A stretch of 64,000 nucleotides of DNA from Rosistilla ulvae (GTDB lineage: Bacteria > Planctomycetota > Planctomycetia > Pirellulales > Pirellulaceae). The notes beneath the pieces were generated by a model. It saw nothing but the letters and a program-made list of their open reading frames with translations. It was not told the origin of the DNA and searched no databases. Shown in pieces: positions 29,703 through 37,403 of this stretch. How positions within the stretch are numbered: position 1 is the stretch's first letter; every line of letters begins with the position of its first letter. The stretch covers positions 6,759,798-6,823,797 of the forward strand of contig NZ_CP036261.1 in the NCBI RefSeq assembly GCF_007741475.1, written 5' to 3'. A program made the translations under genes and the position numbers.

Positions 29703-29708
29703 TACAAT
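29703..29708 (+). promoter_or_regulatory. Possible -10 box upstream of the sugar isomerase gene
   Basis: TACAAT within GCTACAATAA lies 72 nt before the ATG at 29780. The same GCTACAAT string recurs upstream of the hydrolase gene at 63156-63163. No good -35 is seen at 17 nt spacing, so this is weak. Confidence 0.25.
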
Positions 29709-29779
29709 AACCCAACAGAACCAATGTGGGTCGTTGCCCACACACCAAAGCAAGTACAAAGCACGGAACAGGAACAACG

Positions 29780-30799
29780 ATGAAACTACACAACGCGATG
29801 TGGCCCGGACTGGTTGGCAAAGGGACCGACGAGGGACAAGAGCCGCCGATCAGTCTGGAAAAGATGCTCGACCTGACAGCCGCTGCCGAAGTTAACGGTC
29901 AGAAGTTCGATGGCATCGATTATTTCCTGTTCCTGCCTCACACCAACCCTGAAGCGAGCGACGACGAACTGCGTCAGATCGCCGACCTGATCCAAAGCAA
30001 AGGCTTTGCCGTCGGTTCGCTGGTCGCCCCCGTATGGCCCGGCACGATCGGCGATTCCGCGATGGGAACCGCCGAACAACGCGAAAAGTTCCTTTCGGCA
30101 GTCAAGATGGCCTGCCGCGTCGCTGGCATCTTCGATAACCATGGCGTTCGCAAATACGGCGTGATCCGCATCGACAGTGCCGAATTCGGCGTCGAAAAGT
30201 GGAAAGAGAACCCGTCGGCCAATACCGCTCAAATCGCAGCGACCTTCAAAGAAGCTGCCAAGATCGCCGCCGATCACGGCCAGCGTCTGGCTGCCGAAGG
30301 CGAGATCTGCTGGGCCGGCATGCACAGCTGGAAGGACATGTTAGACCTTCTCGAAGCGGTTGGGATGCCAGAGAGTCTCGGTTTCCAAGCCGACCTGGCT
30401 CACACGTATCTGTACCTGATGGGCTACAACGCCGCCGAACACGCGCTGCTGCAACCGGGCTACAGCGACGAAGAGTTCTACGCAGCGTATGAGAAGATGA
30501 CCGACAAACTGCGTCCTTGGACGATCGATTTCCACGTCGCCCAGAACGATGGCGAAGTCCACGGTGCCGGGTCGCACGACAAGACGGGCAAGCACTGCCC
30601 GGCGGATGATCCCAACGGCAAATTGGACATCGTCCGTTGCGCCAGCTACTGGCTCAAAGACGCTTCGTCGCGTGGCATCCAACACATCTGCTGGGACGGC
30701 TGCATGTTCCCCAACGCGACGCTGGAAGATCCCAAGACTTGGAACACGATCCTCGACACAATGATCAAGGTTCGCGACGCCAACGCCAGCTTGGTGTAA
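29780..30799 (+). CDS. Sugar phosphate isomerase/epimerase-type TIM barrel
   Basis: 339 residues from ATG at 29780 (M-K-L-H-N-A-M-W-P), with AGGA about 7 nt upstream. It belongs to the xylose-isomerase-like/AP-endonuclease-2 TIM-barrel superfamily: D-G-I-D-Y-F-L-F-L (strand 2), [14 protein letters not shown] (metal-ligand Glu and His), [10 protein letters not shown] (Asp and His ligands), [10 protein letters not shown] and I-C-W-D-G-C-M-F. The Glu/Asp/His set suits a divalent-metal ketose/aldose isomerase or epimerase. It lies 163 bp after the cupin gene and 155 bp before a Gfo/Idh/MocA dehydrogenase, a pairing common in planctomycete carbohydrate catabolism. The exact substrate is unknown. 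Confidence 0.85.
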   Translation: MKLHNAMWPGLVGKGTDEGQEPPISLEKMLDLTAAAEVNGQKFDGIDYFLFLPHTNPEASDDELRQIADLIQSKGFAVGSLVAPVWPGTIGDSAMGTAEQREKFLSAVKMACRVAGIFDNHGVRKYGVIRIDSAEFGVEKWKENPSANTAQIAATFKEAAKIAADHGQRLAAEGEICWAGMHSWKDMLDLLEAVGMPESLGFQADLAHTYLYLMGYNAAEHALLQPGYSDEEFYAAYEKMTDKLRPWTIDFHVAQNDGEVHGAGSHDKTGKHCPADDPNGKLDIVRCASYWLKDASSRGIQHICWDGCMFPNATLEDPKTWNTILDTMIKVRDANASLV

Positions 30800-30815
30800 C
30801 CCCCTCGGGCTGCAA

Positions 30816-30875
30816 GTCGCCTTTTGCTCCGCGAAAGAGCGGTGGTCGACGCACTTTCGCGGAGCGAAAGGCGAC
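30816..30875. repeat. Palindromic intergenic repeat (REP/MITE-like)
   Basis: Two 22-bp arms, 30816-30837 and 30854-30875, are inverted copies with one mismatch around a 16-base spacer. The core is CGCTCCGCGAAAG. It begins 17 nt after the isomerase stop. I associate this palindrome with many intergenic sites in Pirellulales genomes, so it is probably a dispersed repeat; as RNA it would form a strong hairpin able to end or protect the upstream mRNA. Confidence 0.75.
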
Positions 30876-30954
30876 CATCGCGGCAGGCGACGATTGGCAG
30901 CCGATCGGCATTGAATAGACCCTCACAACACTTCATAAACGAGACACCACCAAC

Positions 30955-32085
30955 ATGAAAAACGTCAACATCGGAATGATCGGTTACGGTTTCATGGGCA
31001 AGGCGCACACCAACGGCTACGCCCAAGCGAACCACTTCTTTAAGCTTGGCCACAAACCGGTCCTCAAGGCGCTGTGTGCTCGCAACGCGGAAAAGGCCCA
31101 AGAGTTTGCCGACAACTGGGGCTACGAATCGATCGAAACCGACTGGCGTGAATTGCTGAAGCGCGACGACATCGACGCCGTCGACATCTGCGTGCCAAAC
31201 AACTTGCACAAAGAGATCTCGATCGCCGCCGCCGAAGCGGGCAAGGCGGTTCTGTGCGAGAAGCCGTTGGCGATCGATGTCGCCGAAGGGGAAGCGATGT
31301 GCGAAGCGGTCGAGAAAGCGGGCGTGCCGAACATGGTCTGGTACAACTACCGCCGCGTCCCCGCGGTTTCGTTGGCCAAGCAGATCATCGATGAAGGTCG
31401 CTTGGGCAAGATCTTCCATTACCGCGCGAACTTCTTGCAAGACTGGACGATCAACGCCGACGTCCCTCAAGGTGGCGCAGCGACCTGGCGCCTAGATGCC
31501 GAAGCGGCCGGCAGCGGCGTGACCGGCGACTTGCTGGCTCACTGCATCGATACAGCGATCTGGCTCAACGGCAACATCAAAGACGTCTCGGCGATGACCG
31601 AGACCTTTGTCAAGGAACGCATGCATGCCGAAACCGGCAAGAAGGAACCTGTCACGATCGACGATGCCTGCATGTTCCATTGCCACTTCGAGAACGGCTC
31701 CCTCGGTCTGTTCGAATCGACGCGATACGCCCGCGGCCACAAGGCGCTCAACACGCTGGAGATCAACGGCGAACACGGCAGCCTGGCCTGGGATCTGCAC
31801 GACCTGCATCGCCTGCAATACTTCAACTACGCCGACGACGGGATCGTCCGCGGCTGGCGCGACGTTCACGTATCCGATGGCGACCAACCCTACATGGGCA
31901 ACTGGTGGGTTCCCGGCTTGAACATCGGATACGAGCACAGCTTCATCCACCAAGTCGCCGACTTCTTGAAGAGTCTCGACGAAGGAAAGCCGGTTCACCC
32001 ATCGTTCCGCGACGCCTTGGAAACGCAAAAGGTCTGCGATGCAGTCCTCAAGAGCGCCAAAGAACGCGCCTGGATGGACGTCTAA
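30955..32085 (+). CDS. Gfo/Idh/MocA family NAD(P)-dependent oxidoreductase
   Basis: 376 residues. An N-terminal Rossmann fold opens with [13 protein letters not shown] (residues 5-17), followed by the family motif C-E-K-P-L-A-I-D near residue 100, where Lys binds substrate and cofactor. Residues about 135-376 form the alpha/beta dimerisation and substrate domain, with H-C-I-D-T-A-I-W-L near 197 (a D-x-x-x-H-like element). No Tat signal, unlike many secreted planctomycete paralogues, so it is cytoplasmic. It oxidises or epimerises a sugar or cyclitol derivative. It is the third gene of the cluster that starts with the cupin; the preceding palindrome may separate transcripts. ACGAGA precedes the ATG weakly. 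Confidence 0.9.
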   Translation: MKNVNIGMIGYGFMGKAHTNGYAQANHFFKLGHKPVLKALCARNAEKAQEFADNWGYESIETDWRELLKRDDIDAVDICVPNNLHKEISIAAAEAGKAVLCEKPLAIDVAEGEAMCEAVEKAGVPNMVWYNYRRVPAVSLAKQIIDEGRLGKIFHYRANFLQDWTINADVPQGGAATWRLDAEAAGSGVTGDLLAHCIDTAIWLNGNIKDVSAMTETFVKERMHAETGKKEPVTIDDACMFHCHFENGSLGLFESTRYARGHKALNTLEINGEHGSLAWDLHDLHRLQYFNYADDGIVRGWRDVHVSDGDQPYMGNWWVPGLNIGYEHSFIHQVADFLKSLDEGKPVHPSFRDALETQKVCDAVLKSAKERAWMDV

Positions 32086-32105
32086 TCGAGCTGCGTTTGC
32101 GAGGC

Positions 32106-32270
32106 GGCTGGAGTCGAGGCTTCAGCCGAAAACGCCCTCGCGCCGATCCACACACCACCGCCGGCAGCTTGTCCCTGCCGGCCTCTGGCCCAATCTGGGC
32201 ATCTCAGCCGCATTGGTGCGTCCTGCGGTTGTCGCAACGGCGGAAATCGGCTGAAGCCTCCACTCCAGCC
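32106..32270. repeat. Long terminal-inverted-repeat element, possibly MITE
   Basis: Arms of 23 bp at 32106-32128 and 32248-32270 are inverted copies with one mismatch (core GAGGCTTCAGCCG), enclosing 119 bp. Inside lies a smaller stem, GCCGGCAG/CTGCCGGC (32160-32182). It begins 21 nt after the dehydrogenase stop. The shape, about 165 bp with terminal inverted repeats and no ORF, fits a non-autonomous mobile element or a folded terminator RNA. Confidence 0.6.
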
Positions 32271-32300
32271 TTCGCGATCGATTTGGGCCCCGCCGCGTTG

Positions 32301-32306
32301 TATAAT
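32301..32306 (+). promoter_or_regulatory. Perfect TATAAT upstream of the DUF1501 gene
   Basis: TATAAT lies 54 nt before the ATG at 32360, just outside the inverted-repeat element. No good -35 is seen at the standard spacing. It is a reasonable -10 box for the DUF1501 gene. Confidence 0.4.
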
Positions 32307-32359
32307 ACACCGCACTGCCATACGCCCCCCAGATCCCACCTTCACAGGAGCCCATACCG

Positions 32360-33712
32360 ATGTTGAATCGACGCGCGATGTTGCGAGTTGGAGGTGCGGG
32401 AATGCTGGGGATGTCGATGCCCAAGTTGATCCGCGCCGCCGAACAGACGCGGCAGATCAAGCCGAAGGCCAAGTCGGTGATCTTCCTGTTCCAGTGGGGC
32501 GGGCCGAGTCAGTTGGACACGTTCGACATGAAACCGAACGCACCGGCGGCGGTGCGAAGTCCCTACCGGCCGATCGCTTCGAGCGCCGATGGGATCGAGG
32601 TCTGCGAACTGTTGCCCAACATGGCGCGGCAAATGCATCATGTGAGCTTGATTCGCACGATGACTCACAAGATGAAGAACCATGCTTCAGCCGGCTACTA
32701 CGCGCTCAGCGGTCACGAACCGCCTAGCGACGATCAACGGCTGCGCGATTCGCTGGACCTCTTCCCCGCTTACGGTAGCGTCGTCGATCATCTGCTGCCA
32801 AGCAATTCAGGGATGCCATCGTTTGTCTCCTATCCGCACGTGATCCGCGACGGCTCGATCGTCCCCGGACAACACGCCAGCTTTCTCGGCAAGGGGCACG
32901 ACCCGCTGCTATTCCTGGAAGACCCCAACGACAAAAACTTCCAGCTCCCCGAACTCAGCCTTCCCGACGGGCTGTCGATCGATCGCCTGCATCGCCGCCG
33001 CGAGATGCAACAACTGGTCGATCAACAGATGCGGTTGATGGAGCACTCGGGCGAGGCTCGTGGCTTCGACCAGTATTACGAGCGGGCGATCTCGATGCTC
33101 ACATCGGACAACGTCCGCAAAGCGTTCGACCTGTCAGCCGAACCGACAGCCGTTCGCGAGGCGTACGGCCGGACCAGCTATGGGCAGAGCTGCCTGCTGG
33201 CCCGGCGATTGGTTGAATCGGGCGTGAAGTTTGTCACCGTCTACTTCTCCAACAGCATCGGCGGTCGCCGCGTTGGGCAGGGAGGCTGGGACACTCACGG
33301 CTTCGACAACACGCGGATGTACAAGATCGTCGACAAATACCAAATGCCGCTGACCGACCAGACGCTGCCAACGCTGATCGACGATCTACATCAACGCGGC
33401 CTGTTGGACGAGACGCTTGTCGTCTGGATGGGAGAATTCGGCCGCACGCCGGAGATCAACAAGAACGTCAGCCGCGACCACTGGCCCCAGTGCTACACCG
33501 CGTTACTGGCTGGTGGCGGCGTCAAGGGAGGCTACGTTCATGGCAAGTCGGACGAACGGGCGAAGTTCCCGTTGGAGAAGGCAGTCAAACCGGAAGACCT
33601 CGCCGCGACGATGTATCAATTGCTGGGGATCGATCCCAACACCGAGATCTACGATCGCGACAACCGACCGCTGATCATCGGCGGTCGACCGCTGTACGAC
33701 GTGATGGCCTAA
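32360..33712 (+). CDS. DUF1501 family exported protein (alkaline-phosphatase-like fold)
   Basis: 450 residues. The N-terminus M-L-N-R-R-A-M-L-R-V-G-G-A-G-M-L-G resembles a Tat signal (twin Arg, then a hydrophobic stretch to about residue 26). The body is DUF1501: F-L-F-Q-W-G-G-P-S-Q-L-D-T-F-D (residues 42-56), S-Y-G-Q-S-C-L-L-A-R-R-L-V, G-G-W-D-T-H-G-F-D-N, V-V-W-M-G-E-F-G-R-T-P and a C-terminal A-T-M-Y-Q-L-L-G-I-D. The Asp/His positions match the metal sites of the sulfatase/phosphatase-like superfamily, but the reaction is undescribed. In planctomycetes DUF1501 genes usually sit beside a DUF1549/DUF1553 cytochrome-like gene; none is present here. AGGAG precedes the ATG by about 10 nt. Confidence 0.92.
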   Translation: MLNRRAMLRVGGAGMLGMSMPKLIRAAEQTRQIKPKAKSVIFLFQWGGPSQLDTFDMKPNAPAAVRSPYRPIASSADGIEVCELLPNMARQMHHVSLIRTMTHKMKNHASAGYYALSGHEPPSDDQRLRDSLDLFPAYGSVVDHLLPSNSGMPSFVSYPHVIRDGSIVPGQHASFLGKGHDPLLFLEDPNDKNFQLPELSLPDGLSIDRLHRRREMQQLVDQQMRLMEHSGEARGFDQYYERAISMLTSDNVRKAFDLSAEPTAVREAYGRTSYGQSCLLARRLVESGVKFVTVYFSNSIGGRRVGQGGWDTHGFDNTRMYKIVDKYQMPLTDQTLPTLIDDLHQRGLLDETLVVWMGEFGRTPEINKNVSRDHWPQCYTALLAGGGVKGGYVHGKSDERAKFPLEKAVKPEDLAATMYQLLGIDPNTEIYDRDNRPLIIGGRPLYDVMA

Positions 33713-33775
33713 GCGTCCCGTGACGAACCGCGGCGCGGTGATGATTCACGTGGGTCAGCAGCATCGCGAAGTGCG

Positions 33776-34574
33776 CCACTTCACCCGCCCAGCGGAACGC
33801 TGGGAGGGTCGGAAAACGAGCGTACAGCGACGTTTTCCGCGGAGGGCCGACCGCGAATCGTCGAGGCTCGACACACACTGACGCCCCTCCCCGAACCTTG
33901 CTTCGCTCGTTCGCCCCGCCCTCAAACTTCGTTTGAGGGCGGGTGAAGCATCGCGCCACTTCACCCACCCGGCGGAACGCTGGGAGGGTCGGAAAACGAG
34001 CGTCCAGCGACGTTTTCCGGGGGAGGGCCGACCGCGAATCGTCGAGGCTCGACACACACTGACGCCCCTCCCCGAACCTTGCTTTGCTCGTTCGACCCTC
34101 CCCTTCAAACTTCGTTTGAGGGAGGGTGAAGCATTGCGCCACTTCACCCGCCCGGCGGAACGCTGGGAGGGTCGGAAAACGAGCGTACAGCGACGTTTTC
34201 CGGGGAGGGCTAACCGCGCATCTTCCAGGCTCGACACACACTGACGCCCCTCCCCGAACCTTGCTTCGCTCGTTCGACCCTCCCGATCAAACTTCGTTTG
34301 AGGGAGGGTGAAGCATTGCGCCACTTCACCCGCCCGGCGGAACGCTGGGAGGGTCGGAAAACGAGCGTCCAGCGACGTTTTCCGCGGAGGGCCGACCGAG
34401 CATCTTCCAGGCTCGACACACACTAACGCCCCTCCCCGAACCTTGCTTCGCTCGTTCGACCCTCCCTTTCAAACTTCGTTTGAGAGCGGGTGAAGTGCCG
34501 CGTCACTTCACCCGCCCAGCGGAACGCTGGGAGGGTCGGCAAACGAGCGTTCAGCGACGTTTTCCGGGGAGGGC
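33776..34574. repeat. Tandem array of ~182-bp palindrome-rich units (four full, one partial)
   Basis: Unit starts, taken at CCACTTCACCC, are 33776, 33956, 34139 and 34321, with a fifth truncated unit 34503-34574; spacings are 180, 183, 182 and 182 bp. Every full unit contains three hairpins: CCCAGCG-gaa-CGCTGGG (or a one-base variant), GGAAAACG...CGTTTTCC, and CCCTCAAAC-ttc-GTTTGAGGG. Copies differ by scattered substitutions and small indels. Frames stay open on both strands (for example 33675-34241 and 33755-34423 minus) only because the unit is nearly a multiple of three and GC-rich; I regard these as spurious. It lies between convergent genes (DUF1501 and radical SAM). Confidence 0.9.
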
Positions 34575-34626
34575 CTACGGTCGGATCGAACGGCGGCAAT
34601 GCGATTGGCGTCTGGACGACGCATCG

Positions 34627-35919
34627 TTACTTCGACGAGATCACGGGCAACTGTGATGGAGATCGTCCGCCTGCCGGAGTTGGCGATTCGCCTGGGTCGG
34701 TCCAACTGGCCTGCGTGAAGGCTTGCTGGTCGTAGGCGCCGAAGTCGCTGAAGCAGAACTTTTTGGCTAACCGATAAGCGAGATTCCGCTCGGGAATTTC
34801 ATTGCCCGGCACGTATTGGCTGCGGCGCGGTTGCATCGCTTTGAGTTCTTCGATCGCTGTGCCGCGAGCGGTCGTGTCGCGCGCACCATGCTTCTCGGCG
34901 ATCTGGACCAAGATGTCGGGCCGCTCCATCACGACACATCCGCGAGTGTTCTGCGCTGTCATGTGGCGGAAGTCGCGCAAAAACTCCGACTCGTTGAACT
35001 TCTCCTTCAACGGCCGATCGTCGTGAATCGTTTCGGCAGCCAATTGAATGATCGGGCAGGGCTCGATATCGCCCCAAGGGCCGATGTGGTGCGTGAAGCC
35101 GGTCACCGCCGGGCACAAAGCATTCCCCGCGCCGTCGTGGTAGGCATCGACAACGATGATCGGTTTGGTAGCTCGCGTGTCGACAACAAACTGCCGCACG
35201 CGGCGCTGTTGGTCACTGGTCAGCGAGAGATCGGGATTGGCGTCGGGACCGCAGGGACGATAGACGTGGAACCAACAATACATGACACCCATCTCGATCA
35301 ACCGATCGACCCAGGCGTCGTTGACGAGATCGTCGATATTTGTCTGGCAAACGCTTGTGCAGACACCAACCATCAGATTGTTTCGCAGCGCCGCCCGGAT
35401 TCCTTCCATCGTCTGATTCAGCACCCCTTCGCGGCCGCGGCGCTGATCGCTGATGATCTCGCTCCCCTCGACACTGATCAACGGCGTCACGTTCCCCAGT
35501 TGATGCAGTTCGGCGGCGACCTCGTCGGTGATAAAGTGGCCGTTTGTAAAGACCTGGAAATAGGCGTCCGGATGCGCTTTGAAGATCTCCATCAGATCCT
35601 TGTGCATAAACGGCTCGCCCCCAAGGATTCCGAAAAACGAATTTCCCATCGCCTTGGCCTGCGTGATCGTTTTATTGGCCGCGTCGACCTCGATCCGACT
35701 CTGCTTCGCCCCGACGTCGACCCAACAGCCCTGGCAGCGGAGATTGCAGCTGTTGATCACCGACATATATAAGAACGGCGGAAAAAACTCGCCCCGCTTC
35801 AGCCGTCGCTTGTGCTTGTGGACGCTCAGAAATCCCTTGATCCCCATCAACCAAAACAGCTTCCACAGCAAACGCTTATCGGTTTCCAAAGCGAGCCGCT
35901 TGGCCATTCGCAGATACAT
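34627..35919 (-). CDS. Radical SAM protein with SPASM-like C-terminal cysteines
   Basis: 430 residues from ATG at 35919 (M-Y-L-R-M-A-K-R-L-A). The frame stays open for 79 codons upstream, but that stretch contains a 13-base homopolymer and has no protein-like composition. S-C-N-L-R-C-Q-G-C-W (residues 57-66) is the C-x3-C-x2-C motif binding the 4Fe-4S cluster; G-I-L-G-G-E-P-F-M near 100 binds SAM. C-terminal cysteines occur at A-L-C-P-A-V-T, E-P-C-P-I-I and T-R-G-C-V-V, like the auxiliary-cluster region of SPASM proteins. Residues 15-35 are hydrophobic/amphipathic and may touch the membrane. The substrate is unknown; a peptide or lipid modification is possible. It is monocistronic and convergent with DUF1501 across the repeat array. 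Confidence 0.88.
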   Translation of the reverse strand: MYLRMAKRLALETDKRLLWKLFWLMGIKGFLSVHKHKRRLKRGEFFPPFLYMSVINSCNLRCQGCWVDVGAKQSRIEVDAANKTITQAKAMGNSFFGILGGEPFMHKDLMEIFKAHPDAYFQVFTNGHFITDEVAAELHQLGNVTPLISVEGSEIISDQRRGREGVLNQTMEGIRAALRNNLMVGVCTSVCQTNIDDLVNDAWVDRLIEMGVMYCWFHVYRPCGPDANPDLSLTSDQQRRVRQFVVDTRATKPIIVVDAYHDGAGNALCPAVTGFTHHIGPWGDIEPCPIIQLAAETIHDDRPLKEKFNESEFLRDFRHMTAQNTRGCVVMERPDILVQIAEKHGARDTTARGTAIEELKAMQPRRSQYVPGNEIPERNLAYRLAKKFCFSDFGAYDQQAFTQASWTDPGESPTPAGGRSPSQLPVISSK

Positions 35920-36337
35920 ATCAGCAGATCCGAGTTCGTGGGGGGGGGGGGGATTTGGGCACGTGAGCGACCGGGCAGAACCCCGGCGGTGAACATCAAC
36001 TATAGCCTGCCACCGCTGCAAATAACACACCGCCGGCCCGCCAAACCGACGCGTCCCGGCCCCAAGAGTTGCCCAGAAACACCACTCCAACGAGGCGTAC
36101 TCGGCCACAGCGGCCTTGAAACAACAGCTTCGGCTCTGCATCGCGCGGCCAGCCAACGTTAGCTTGAGATGAAATTGCCCTACGCCCGATGTAGCCCCAC
36201 CCCAATCGGCCCCGTATGATAGGACGGAATTGCCGGGGGGCGAGCAGCACTCAAACCGACCGGCAGCGTCGCGTCACAAACGCAACTATTTCACCGAGCC
36301 AAAACTCCGAGCCCATTTCAATCAAGGAACCGAACCG
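35920..36337. other. Divergent promoter region with a 13-bp G/C homopolymer
   Basis: This region separates the radical SAM gene (minus) from the STAS-like gene (plus). A run of 13 G on the plus strand (35940-35952) lies 20 nt upstream of the radical SAM start, so it is a C-run in that gene's leader. No small gene or RNA is recognisable in the rest. TATGAT near 36215 could be a -10 for the plus-strand gene but has no clear -35. Confidence 0.5.
35940..35952. repeat. 13-bp homopolymer tract (G on plus strand)
   Basis: An uninterrupted run of 13 G ends 20-33 nt before the radical SAM ATG. Runs of this length are prone to slippage and to sequencing error. It would affect transcription or leader length, not the reading frame, if the ATG at 35919 is right. 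Confidence 0.9.
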
Positions 36338-36694
36338 ATGGCGATCGCGATCCACGAAGACTTCGAAACAGGACAATTGGAAGTTAAAGTCAGCGACAAG
36401 CTGAGCAAAGAGGACTACGAGCACTTCGAACCCGCCGTCGAGCGTCTGATCGAATCGGCCGGCAAAATCAAGATCTTGCTCGTGATGCACGACTTCCACG
36501 GCTGGGACATGGGAGCGGTTTGGGAAGACATCAAATTTGCGACCAAGCACTGCCGTGACATCGAAAAGATTGCGATGGTCGGCGAAACCCAATGGGAAAA
36601 ATGGATGTCGGCGATCTGCAAGCCGTTCACCATGTCGACGATCAAATACTTTGACGCCGGCCAGGAACAAGAAGCCCGCCAATGGCTCGCGTAG
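36338..36694 (+). CDS. SpoIIAA/STAS-like small protein
   Basis: 118 residues from ATG at 36338 (M-A-I-A-I-H-E-D-F), with AAGGAA about 10 nt upstream. The pattern V-S-D-K-L-S-K-E-D-Y-E-H-F-E-P-A-V-E near residue 17, I-K-I-L-L-V-M-H-D-F-H-G-W-D near 45, I-A-M-V-G-E-T-Q-W-E-K-W near 80 and Y-F-D-A-G-Q-E-Q-E-A-R-Q-W-L at the end is that of the SpoIIAA-like (STAS/SEC14-like, DUF3478) family. These are small cytoplasmic lipid-binding or regulatory proteins of unclear role. It stands alone, before a palindromic repeat and tRNA-Phe. Confidence 0.88.
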   Translation: MAIAIHEDFETGQLEVKVSDKLSKEDYEHFEPAVERLIESAGKIKILLVMHDFHGWDMGAVWEDIKFATKHCRDIEKIAMVGETQWEKWMSAICKPFTMSTIKYFDAGQEQEARQWLA

Positions 36695-36735
36695 GCGAAC
36701 AAACCGACGACGTCGCGAGCTGACGTCGCCGCGCG

Positions 36736-36840
36736 AATGATCCCCAAGGGATCAAAAAAATGATAGCCGGAGGTCGTCGCGAAGCGGCGCACCTCCGGTA
36801 ACGCAACGTCCCGACGCGCAATGATCCCATGAAGGATCAC
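36736..36840. repeat. Compound palindromic intergenic repeat
   Basis: Three stems in a row: GATCCC-caa-GGGATC (36739-36753), CCGGAGGT...ACCTCCGG (36767-36798) and GATCC...GGATC (36823-36838), with an A-run after the first. The block lies between the 3' end of the STAS-like gene and the 3' end of tRNA-Phe, so it may act as a terminator from either side. I associate the central stem with a dispersed planctomycete repeat, without having checked. Confidence 0.7.
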
Positions 36841-36925
36841 AGATCGACGCGGGAACTCGCTCGGCCGATGCAGGGAAATCTGCGGGCCGGCTGCACCGAA
36901 ATATCGCAAGAATGCGAAAAAGAAG

Positions 36926-36998
36926 TGGTCGGGGGCGGGATCGAACCGCCGACACATGGATTTTCAATCCATTGCTCTACCAACTGAGCTACCCGACC
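36926..36998 (-). tRNA. tRNA-Phe (GAA)
   Basis: 73 nt on the minus strand form a complete cloverleaf: acceptor GGTCGGG/CCCGACC, a D-arm containing GCTCAGTTGGTAGAGC, the anticodon stem ATGGA/TCCAT with loop TTGAAAA (anticodon GAA at 36963-36965), and the T-arm GGCGG-TTCGATC-CCGCC. The discriminator base is A and CCA is not encoded, which is common in this phylum. This is the only tRNA found in the window. Confidence 0.97.
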
Positions 36999-37403
36999 TT
37001 GTTGCAAAGGTGAGAAGGGATTTTGATTCCAACTGCACTTTGTGTCAATCGGTCCACGGGCCCCAATTGGTTTCGAAAGTCGAAGAAATTGTAGGTTCTG
37101 TCGACTGGTGGGTTTGCGACGGCAATTTTATCGCTCTGCCGTGGGATGGAAGTTCGCTTCCGATGCTGCCATGTTTTATACTGCAACCTCCGCAAACCGC
37201 TGCTACTCCTAGAAACAATCGCCCGGGCGAATCGGATCCCACACGGTTTCCCGAACTCCGAGGGGCACTTGCCCTCGCTGGCAAGAAAAAACATAACGGT
37301 CCTCTCGGCCAATCGATCTTCCGACGGCCGAAATACGTACAACCGATGACCACACAGCCCTCTGATCGGCTGTCCCGTCCCCCAAAAAAACCCAAATCAT
37401 TTC
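36999..37403. other. Divergent region between tRNA-Phe and the ExbBD-type operon
   Basis: 405 bp with no gene I accept. A 153-codon plus-strand frame (36956-37417) runs through the tRNA antisense and has no family features. The promoter of the seven-gene operon starting at 37404 should be here, but no clear -35/-10 pair stands out. Confidence 0.4.

Noticed and set aside
33675-34423. Minus-strand open frames of 188 and 222 codons in the tandem array
   Set aside because: They are products of the near-multiple-of-three repeat and occur in several frames and on both strands; composition is repetitive and there is no ribosome site.
33776-34574. CRISPR array
   Set aside because: Units are about 182 bp with no short repeat/spacer alternation and no cas genes are present.
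35920-36156. 79-codon N-terminal extension of the radical SAM protein
   Set aside because: It crosses a 13-base homopolymer, has Cys/Arg/Pro-rich shadow composition, and the family normally starts close to the ATG at 35919.
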